From Halieaceae bacterium (lineage in GTDB: Bacteria; Pseudomonadota; Gammaproteobacteria; Pseudomonadales; Halieaceae), in the NCBI GenBank assembly GCA_028280635.1, contig JANQLM010000043.1, positions 62,001 to 126,000 on the forward strand: a stretch of 64,000 nt of DNA. The letters are read 5' to 3'. A program made the translations under genes and the position numbers. Below, piece by piece: positions 58,475 to 64,000 of this stretch (position 1 is the stretch's first letter; each line of letters starts with the position of its first letter). Below the pieces are notes generated by a model. That model made no database searches, was not told the DNA's origin, and saw only the letters and a program-made list of their open reading frames with translations.

Positions 58475-59983
58475 TTACTCCGCGATATTGATCCAGGCAG
58501 CTTTTTCCTGGGTGTAGCTCAGCACCGACTCCATGCAGTTGTCGCGGGCGTTGCCGGACTGCTTGAAACCGCCGAACGGCAGTGTGAAATCCGCCTCGTC
58601 GTAGGTGTTCACCCAGACCATGCCCGCCTGCAGGTCGCGCACAAAGCGGTGAGCCTTGCCGACGTCAGCAGTCCAGATACTGGCGGCAAGGCCGTAGGGC
58701 GTATCGTTGGCAATTTCCACCGCCTCTTCCGGCCCGTCCACCGGCAGTATCGAGGCCACCGGGCCGAAGATCTCCTCACGGGCAATGGTCATCTGGTTGT
58801 TTACATCGGCAAACAGGGTCGGCTCCACAAAGGCCCCGGACTCGAGACCCTCGGGCACGCCGCCGCCGAACTCCAGCGAGGCGCCCTCCGACTGGCCCTT
58901 TTCGATGTAACCCAGCACGCGCTGCTGGGCTTCAAAAGTCACCAGTGGGCCCATCATGGTCTCCGGGTCCAGCGGGTCGCCCACGGTGAATTCTTCGCGC
59001 CCCTTCTCGCGAAAGGCCGCTACAAACTCCTCGTAAATGCCGCGCTCCACCAGCAACCGCGAGCCGGCATTACAGACCTCGCCCTGGTTGGAATAGATAC
59101 CGTAGATCGCCGATTCCACCGCCGCATCGAGGTCAGGCAGGTCGTTGAGGAAGACCTGCGGCGACTTGCCGCCGGTCTCCAGCGACACGCGCTTCATATT
59201 GGACTGGCCGGCGTATTGCAGCATCAGCTTGCCCACTGCCGTGGAGCCGGTGAAGCTGATCTTGTCGACATCGTTGTGCAGGGCCAGGGCCTTGCCGGCC
59301 ACTTCGCCGAGACCATTGACCACGTTGAACACGCCCGGCGGGCCGCCCGCCTCCACAAACAGCTGCGCCAGGCGCAGGCAGCTCAGGGGTGACTGCTCCG
59401 CGGGTTTGAGCACCACGCTGTTGCCCGCAGCCAACGCCGGGGCGAATTTCCAGGCCGCCATCAGCATGGGGTAGTTCCAGGGCGAAATCGCCCCCACCAC
59501 ACCGTAGGGCTCGCGACTCACGAAGTGCAGCGACTCGCTGTCAGTATTGGTCACACGGCCTTCGATCTTGTCGATGCACTCGCCGCAGAACTGGATGAAG
59601 TCCGCCACCGCCGGCAGATCATCTTCTACCATGGCACTGATGGGCTTGCCCATGTCCAGGGTATCCAGCACCGCCAGCGCCCGGCCGTCCTCACGCACCA
59701 GTTCAGCAAAGCGGTACATCACCGCCATGCGGTCCCGCGGCGCCATGCGCGACCAGCTACCGCCTTTGAAACTGGCGCGGGCCGAAGCCACAGCGCGATC
59801 AACATCGGCGGCGCTGCCGGCACTGACGGCGGCGATCACCTCGCCGTCGGCCGGGTTGATGCTCTCGATGACGTCATTGCTGACGACAAAGTCACCATCC
59901 AGGAACAACCCGGTGGGCGTTGCGGCCAGGGTGTCGGCGGCGGCCTGTTGCCAGTCCGCCCGGGTCAAGTCAGCCAGGTTCAT
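58475..59983 (-). CDS. Aldehyde dehydrogenase, PuuC/betaine-aldehyde type
   Basis: 502 residues. Rossmann and substrate motifs: GAISPWNYPMLMAAWKFAPALAAGNSVVLKPAEQSPLS, FTGSTAVGKLM, catalytic Glu in SLETGGKSPQVF, catalytic Cys in NQGEVCNAGSRLLVERGIYEEF, and EEIFGPVASILPVDGPEEAVEIANDTPYGLAASIWT. C-terminal DEADFTLPFGGFKQSGNARDN. It resembles PuuC, which oxidises gamma-glutamyl-aminobutyraldehyde with NAD(P)+, and fits a step after amine oxidation. ATGA overlap with the PaiB-like gene. Confidence 0.92.
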   Translation of the reverse strand: MNLADLTRADWQQAAADTLAATPTGLFLDGDFVVSNDVIESINPADGEVIAAVSAGSAADVDRAVASARASFKGGSWSRMAPRDRMAVMYRFAELVREDGRALAVLDTLDMGKPISAMVEDDLPAVADFIQFCGECIDKIEGRVTNTDSESLHFVSREPYGVVGAISPWNYPMLMAAWKFAPALAAGNSVVLKPAEQSPLSCLRLAQLFVEAGGPPGVFNVVNGLGEVAGKALALHNDVDKISFTGSTAVGKLMLQYAGQSNMKRVSLETGGKSPQVFLNDLPDLDAAVESAIYGIYSNQGEVCNAGSRLLVERGIYEEFVAAFREKGREEFTVGDPLDPETMMGPLVTFEAQQRVLGYIEKGQSEGASLEFGGGVPEGLESGAFVEPTLFADVNNQMTIAREEIFGPVASILPVDGPEEAVEIANDTPYGLAASIWTADVGKAHRFVRDLQAGMVWVNTYDEADFTLPFGGFKQSGNARDNCMESVLSYTQEKAAWINIAE

Positions 59984-60588
59984 GCGTCCTCCTGTTGCTG
60001 CATCAGTGCAGCCAATTCTAGATTACCTGCCGCGACCAGGCCCTCAATCACGCTGGCCCGGTCGCTGGCATTGCGATTCTGGCTCAGCTTGTACTTGCCG
60101 CGCAGATCGCTCATATCGATATGAAAACCCACGATGGCCGCGAGCATCCTGTCGATACGCTCCTCGTCCATTTTGTCCATGGTCCAGGGGCTGGCAAACC
60201 CCGCCTCATGCCGCAACGTCAGGCGCTCAAGGATATCTCGCTTGTCCTCGGGATCATCGTGCAGCACTACCGCGCCACGCACCTGTACCGTCACAAAATT
60301 CCAGGTAGGCACCAGCTGCGGATCGCCGTACCAGTTGGGTGAGATGTAGCCGTGGGGCCCGTTAAATACCACCAGCGCCTCACCGGCAGCCGCCAGGTCA
60401 ACGAGCTGGGGGTTGGGCCTGGCCAGGTGCCCCCACAACCTGTCGGCCCCCGGCTGTCGCAGCAGCGGCACCTGATTGGCCATCAGCCCGCCGGGGCCGG
60501 AGGTCACCAGCGTGCCCACCGCGGCTGCGTCGATAAAGGCCAGCAGGTCCTCGCGGTTGTCGTGGGAGAAATGTTGGGGAACGTACAT
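59980..60588 (-). CDS. PaiB-family FMN-binding protein
   Basis: 202 residues: MYVPQHFSHDNREDLLAFIDAAAVGTLVTSGPGGLMANQVPLLRQ, WGHLARPNPQLVDLAAAGEALVVFNGPHGYISPNWYG, VPTWNFVTVQVRGAVVLHDD, GKYKLSQNRNASDRASVIEGL. This is the PaiB split-barrel family (FMN-binding; named negative regulators in Bacillus, and linked to polyamine acetylation gene paiA there). It is co-transcribed with the aldehyde dehydrogenase. Whether it regulates or detoxifies is not known. Confidence 0.9.
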   Translation of the reverse strand: MYVPQHFSHDNREDLLAFIDAAAVGTLVTSGPGGLMANQVPLLRQPGADRLWGHLARPNPQLVDLAAAGEALVVFNGPHGYISPNWYGDPQLVPTWNFVTVQVRGAVVLHDDPEDKRDILERLTLRHEAGFASPWTMDKMDEERIDRMLAAIVGFHIDMSDLRGKYKLSQNRNASDRASVIEGLVAAGNLELAALMQQQEDA

Positions 60589-60739
60589 GCTGACCAGCCA
60601 GGGGGCAAAAAATCAGTATATACGCCGCATGGAATGAGCATGTACCCAATATCGGGGACGACTGCGAATACTACTCCCGGACGGGCACAAGCGCCGCGGG
60701 ACGACCGCCCCACGGACCTGAGTTATCTCCAGAGAGGCT

Positions 60740-61159
60740 TCAGGAAACTGCGGGAGCAGTTGCCGCGGCGCGCGAGTACTCAGCGCCAGCTTCGCGGCGG
60801 CGCGCACCGCGGCTAGTCAACGGCAGGCAGAGAGCAGAAATACCCAGTGACAGGCCCAGGCTCAGCATGGGTACCACCATGGCGTAAGCCAGGGTGTGGG
60901 CTTCAAGATGACCGCGTACGGTGGGGGTCGTCTTGCAGAGCTCAACCGCGTGAATGCCAAACAGCGAGTCGCTGGCGCACTCCATATAGGCGGCCACATA
61001 GGAGGAGTAATGTGTCGCGCCGGTGTTGTGATGCACAAAGGCAATACCGAAGCACAGCGCAGCCGCCAGCCCCATGCCGATCCGCAGGCGGCGAGAAGAT
61101 ACGCCTTGCTGTGCATTGGTACCACTGGGTACTGCTGAATCGTTTGTCGCCTTGTTCAT
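60740..61159 (-). CDS. Small membrane protein, unknown function
   Basis: ATG 61159 with GGGG upstream gives 139 residues; the track's GTG at 61174 adds five. Two hydrophobic segments flank a periplasmic loop with two cysteines (RIGMGLAAALCFGIAFVHHNTGATHYSSYVAAYMECASDSLFGIHAVELCKTTP; LAYAMVVPMLSLGLSLGISALCL). The C-terminus is Arg/Ala-rich. No family recognised. It lies between the PaiB-ALDH pair and the Rieske-ligase pair on the same strand. Confidence 0.6.
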   Translation of the reverse strand: MNKATNDSAVPSGTNAQQGVSSRRLRIGMGLAAALCFGIAFVHHNTGATHYSSYVAAYMECASDSLFGIHAVELCKTTPTVRGHLEAHTLAYAMVVPMLSLGLSLGISALCLPLTSRGARRREAGAEYSRAAATAPAVS

Positions 61160-61350
61160 CTTGCTATCCCCCACACCAACCCCGGTGTGTTCAGGGGTTA
61201 CATTAGCGCTTTACGGCAACAAAGCTTCATAAACCTCCTCCAGCTGTGACCCGGTTCATAGCCCCATGTGCAAAGCTGTGAATCGGTTCTCACTAATCAC
61301 CAGAGAGCGGGCCCCTTGGGGCGGATTGACGGGGAAATCCGCATCCCGGG

Positions 61351-62607
61351 TCAGCCCGGGCGGGCGAGTGCCTGCAGGTACCAGTTCACAAAGTCGACAC
61401 AGAGGTGTTCGTAGGCCGGGTTGTAGGGGCCCGGCTCAAAGAAGTGCGAGTTAACGCCGGCGCTATTGCGGGTAATGATGAACTCGTCTTCCAGCGTGGT
61501 GTTATGCCACAGCCAGGTCAGTGCATCGCGGTCGTAATCCTTTCCCTCCTCCGCATCGCCGCGCACCAACCAGACGATTTCCATGTCGGTGGCGGTGATG
61601 CCGCGGGGGGTGAAGCGATACAGCACGCAGTGATCCGGGTAATTGAGCATGAAGCACAGGGGACCGAGCTGGAAATCCCCGGCGCCGCCGTCGTAGCCGG
61701 TGAACTGCCCCATCAGCGGCGCCACAGGCTGGCCGCCATCGCTGCCGGTCAGGAAACCGTCGTAGAGTGCGTAGCGGCTGTGATAGACGTCGGTGCCAAA
61801 GCCGGCGGAGGCACTGTAAGCCTGGTAATGATTCAGTGTAATGCCGGTCACACCGGTCTGCGCCTCAGCGCGGGCCAGCATGGCCTCGGTGAGGTCGCTG
61901 ATGCGGTCCTCGACGTCCTGGATGCTGTGCATCCTGGCGTAGGCACGATGCGCGGTGGCGCAGTGGTAGCACTCCAGGTAGTTCTCCAGGGCCAGTTTCC
62001 AGTTGGCATCCACCCGGTATACCTGGCTGTGGGCGACTTTCGCGCCTGGCAGGTCGTAGGGCTTCAATGCCGCGCCGATGGTATCGAGGGCAGGCTCGAA
62101 GTGGGCGGCATCCGGGTCGCAATTGATAAACACCAGCCCCTCATAGACGCAGCAACGGGCATGCTTGAGGCCGTGGTCCGCCGGATCAAAGCCCTCCAGC
62201 GCCTCCATGGCGCGGGCCGCCTTGAGGCTGCCGTCCAGCTTGTAGACCCAACCGTGATAGGGACAAACGAAGGTCTTGCGGTTGCCGTGCTTCTCCTCGC
62301 AGATCCGGGCGCCGCGATGCCGGCAGATGTTCATGAGGGCGTGGATCTCGCCGTCCTCATCGCGACAGATGATGATGGCGTCTTCGCCCAGCTCAAACTG
62401 AATGTAGTCGCCCGGCCCGGGTAGCTGGCTGATGTGGGCGGCGTAGAGCCAGCCGCGGTAGAGAATCTGCTCCAACTCCCGCTCGAACACCAGCTGCGAG
62501 CGATAGAAATAGGGGTCCATCGCGTAGCCGGTCTTCTGCTGCTGGGCGGCAGTCTTCTCCGCCATCAGCGCCGGCGAGTCATCTACCTTGGTTGCGATCA
62601 GCTTCAT
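61351..62607 (-). CDS. Rieske-type mononuclear iron oxygenase, alpha subunit (amine-demethylating type)
   Basis: 418 residues. The Rieske [2Fe-2S] site is ICRHRGARICEEKHGNRKTFVCPYHGWVYKLDG (CxHx17CxxH). The catalytic domain has NWKLALENYLECYHCATAHRAYARMHS, with the two histidines of the Fe(II) facial triad. The NWKLxxENYLECYHC form is shared with glycine-betaine/choline/stachydrine-type oxygenases (GbcA, CMO), which oxidise N-methyl groups. It needs a ferredoxin reductase partner not seen nearby. It begins three bases after the ligase stop. Confidence 0.88.
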   Translation of the reverse strand: MKLIATKVDDSPALMAEKTAAQQQKTGYAMDPYFYRSQLVFERELEQILYRGWLYAAHISQLPGPGDYIQFELGEDAIIICRDEDGEIHALMNICRHRGARICEEKHGNRKTFVCPYHGWVYKLDGSLKAARAMEALEGFDPADHGLKHARCCVYEGLVFINCDPDAAHFEPALDTIGAALKPYDLPGAKVAHSQVYRVDANWKLALENYLECYHCATAHRAYARMHSIQDVEDRISDLTEAMLARAEAQTGVTGITLNHYQAYSASAGFGTDVYHSRYALYDGFLTGSDGGQPVAPLMGQFTGYDGGAGDFQLGPLCFMLNYPDHCVLYRFTPRGITATDMEIVWLVRGDAEEGKDYDRDALTWLWHNTTLEDEFIITRNSAGVNSHFFEPGPYNPAYEHLCVDFVNWYLQALARPG

Positions 62608-62610
62608 GGC

Positions 62611-63993
62611 TCAGACCGTGCGCAGATACCATTCGTAGTCGAGATTACTGACCACCGCCTGGAACTGGTGGTACTCGTCGCGACGAGTCATCTCGAACAG
62701 GCGGGTGAAGTGTTCACCGAAGTAGGTCGGCACGATATCGCTGGCCAGCCAGTTGTCCAGGGCACGCGGCCAGTTGGTGGCCAGGGTGATCTCTTCGTTC
62801 TCCAGGAATTCTCCTTCGACAACCCGGGTGCCCGGCTCACAGTGATTCTTCAGGCCGTGGTGAATGCCACCCAGCACGGCGGCCAGCACCAGGTAGGGAT
62901 TGGCGTCAGCGCCGGCCACCCGGTGCTCGATGCGCAGGTTTTTTGCGTCGCTGACCGGGATACGCAGGGACACGTTGCGATGGTTGTAACCCCAGTTCGG
63001 CGACAGCGGCGCATAGCAGCCGGGCTTCAGGCGCCGATAGGAATTGGCGTTGGGGGCAAACACCGCCTGGCAGTCTTTCATCATCACCCCCAGGCCGCCG
63101 ATGGCGTCGCGCATGCGCGGCCCGATAGGTGGCACCTCGCTGCTATCGGGGTCGACAAAGATATTGTTACCGTCCGCGTCGTAGACACTGATGTGAATAT
63201 GCAGGCCGTTGCCGGGCTCGTCAGCGAAGGGCTTGGCCATGAAGGTCGAGCCGATACCCAGGGAGGCCGCCACGCCCTTGATCAGGCGTTTGAGCATCAC
63301 CGCGTGATCGCAGGCGGTGACCACATCGTCGACGTGATGCAGGTTGATCTCGAACTGCCCGGGAGCGAACTCCAGATGGGCGGTGGTGGCGGGGATGCCC
63401 TGCTCTTCGCAGGCCAGCCGCACCGCTTCCAGGAAACCGTCAAACTCCGCCATATCCTCGGGGTTGCAGTACTGGGTGCCGTCCTGGCCCAGGTTGGTCC
63501 CCAGGATGCGACCCAGCCGCGGCTGCGGCACCGGGCCGTCACCATCCGCCAGCAGGTAGAACTCAAGCTCCGTGGCTACCACCACCCGGAGGCCCATCTC
63601 AGTCAGCGGCTTCAACGCATTGGCCAGCAGGGTGCGTGAATTGAAGCCCAGCGGCGAACCATCCAGCTCCGTCCAGTTCGCCAGCACCTGGTGGGTAGCC
63701 GACTTCAGCCAGGGGATGGGCGCAAGGGTCTCTACCACCGGCCAGAAACGCTTGTCCGGATCGCCGTCGAGTGTACCCAGGCCCAGCGGCTCGCAGCAGT
63801 CGCCCAGGGTGTTCATGATCGGCGTGGTGCCGGGCCCGGTCAGCCCCTTCTCAAAAAAGGTCTCGATCTCGGCGCGCGGGATACGCTTGGCGCGCAGGAT
63901 ACCGTTCATGTCCGGCGTCAGGATTTCCAGGCTGGCCAGGTCGGGATTCTGCTCGAGATAGGCGTCCAACGCCTTGCGTGATGCATCTGTCAT
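62611..63993 (-). CDS. Glutamine synthetase-family ligase, PuuA/gamma-glutamylamide type
   Basis: 460 residues, complete, starting seven bases from the right edge of the window. Beta-grasp LEILTPDMNGILRAKRIP, ELEFYLL (metal Glu), AHLEFAPGQFEINL, ATP site FMAKPFADEPGNGLHIHIS, FAPNANSYRRLKPGCYAPLSPNWGYNHRNVSLRIP and RIEHRVAGADANPYLVLAAVLGGI. It lacks the adenylylation-loop Tyr region of GlnA. PuuA-type enzymes gamma-glutamylate putrescine, ethanolamine or other amines. It forms an operon with the Rieske oxygenase. Confidence 0.9.
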   Translation of the reverse strand: MTDASRKALDAYLEQNPDLASLEILTPDMNGILRAKRIPRAEIETFFEKGLTGPGTTPIMNTLGDCCEPLGLGTLDGDPDKRFWPVVETLAPIPWLKSATHQVLANWTELDGSPLGFNSRTLLANALKPLTEMGLRVVVATELEFYLLADGDGPVPQPRLGRILGTNLGQDGTQYCNPEDMAEFDGFLEAVRLACEEQGIPATTAHLEFAPGQFEINLHHVDDVVTACDHAVMLKRLIKGVAASLGIGSTFMAKPFADEPGNGLHIHISVYDADGNNIFVDPDSSEVPPIGPRMRDAIGGLGVMMKDCQAVFAPNANSYRRLKPGCYAPLSPNWGYNHRNVSLRIPVSDAKNLRIEHRVAGADANPYLVLAAVLGGIHHGLKNHCEPGTRVVEGEFLENEEITLATNWPRALDNWLASDIVPTYFGEHFTRLFEMTRRDEYHQFQAVVSNLDYEWYLRTV

Positions 63994-64000
63994 GCTTATT

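Overview
The window looks like chromosome from a free-living, GC-rich, probably marine gammaproteobacterium. The gene set (EF-P-like YeiP/EfpL, DUF2069, SppA, WrbA, paired RND pumps, many amine and FAD enzymes) would suit the Halieaceae (OM60/NOR5) or relatives, but this is inference from gene content and no rRNA or tRNA is present to confirm it. Most of the window is dense and high in GC. The stretch from about 13.3 to 21.8 kb is visibly richer in A+T and organised quite differently.

Layout. (1) 0-2.2 kb: a NUDIX hydrolase running off the left edge, an HxlR-type repressor with a repeated operator-like motif, a small periplasmic protein and a MaoC-like hydratase. (2) 2.4-12.6 kb: two complete RND efflux systems, one with the permease before the adaptor and one with the adaptor before the permease, separated by an MscS channel. 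The first lies behind a perfect 10-bp inverted repeat. (3) 13.3-21.8 kb: an integron-type gene cassette array. Seventeen small one-gene units all point the same way. Most end in an attC-like site (RYYYAAC-like start, GTTRRRY-like end), and no integron integrase is visible in the window. Cargo includes FosA-like and AAC(6')-like antibiotic-modifying enzymes, a membrane-anchored HEPN protein, a small tyrosine phosphatase, an extra RsgA GTPase, VOC and GNAT proteins and unknown proteins. Three copies of a 74-bp palindromic element sit in intercassette positions. (4) 22.3-27.1 kb: a co-directional row of small accessory genes (DUF1330, DHFR-like, two GFA, GNAT, SMR pump, MOSC, lipoprotein). (5) 27.1-31.3 kb: a tight minus-strand operon arsC-wrbA-DUF2069-sppA-efpL-dgk, with every junction overlapping or very short. 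(6) 31.4-39.2 kb: housekeeping and miscellaneous genes (YihY, TlpA-like, GST, DUF1214, outer-membrane protein, CysK, solute-binding protein, methyltransferase).

(7) 39.2-64 kb: a large amine-catabolism-like region. It holds a PuuB/DAO-type oxidase, four paralogous PYROXD2/CrtI-like FAD oxidoreductases, a Tat-exported spermidine-dehydrogenase-like enzyme, a GcvT-like folate methyl/aminomethyl transferase, a DUF861 cupin, a MOSC protein, an AraC regulator fused to an NTF2-like domain, MFS and sodium:solute transporters, an aldehyde dehydrogenase, a PaiB-like protein, a Rieske oxygenase and a glutamine-synthetase-family ligase. Together these suggest uptake of an amine, methylated amine or polyamine, gamma-glutamyl capping, N-oxidation or dealkylation, aldehyde oxidation and C1 recovery. 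The actual substrate cannot be read from the sequence.

The most interesting material is the integrase-less cassette array with its palindromic elements, and the amine region with its four FAD paralogs and NTF2-AraC regulator.
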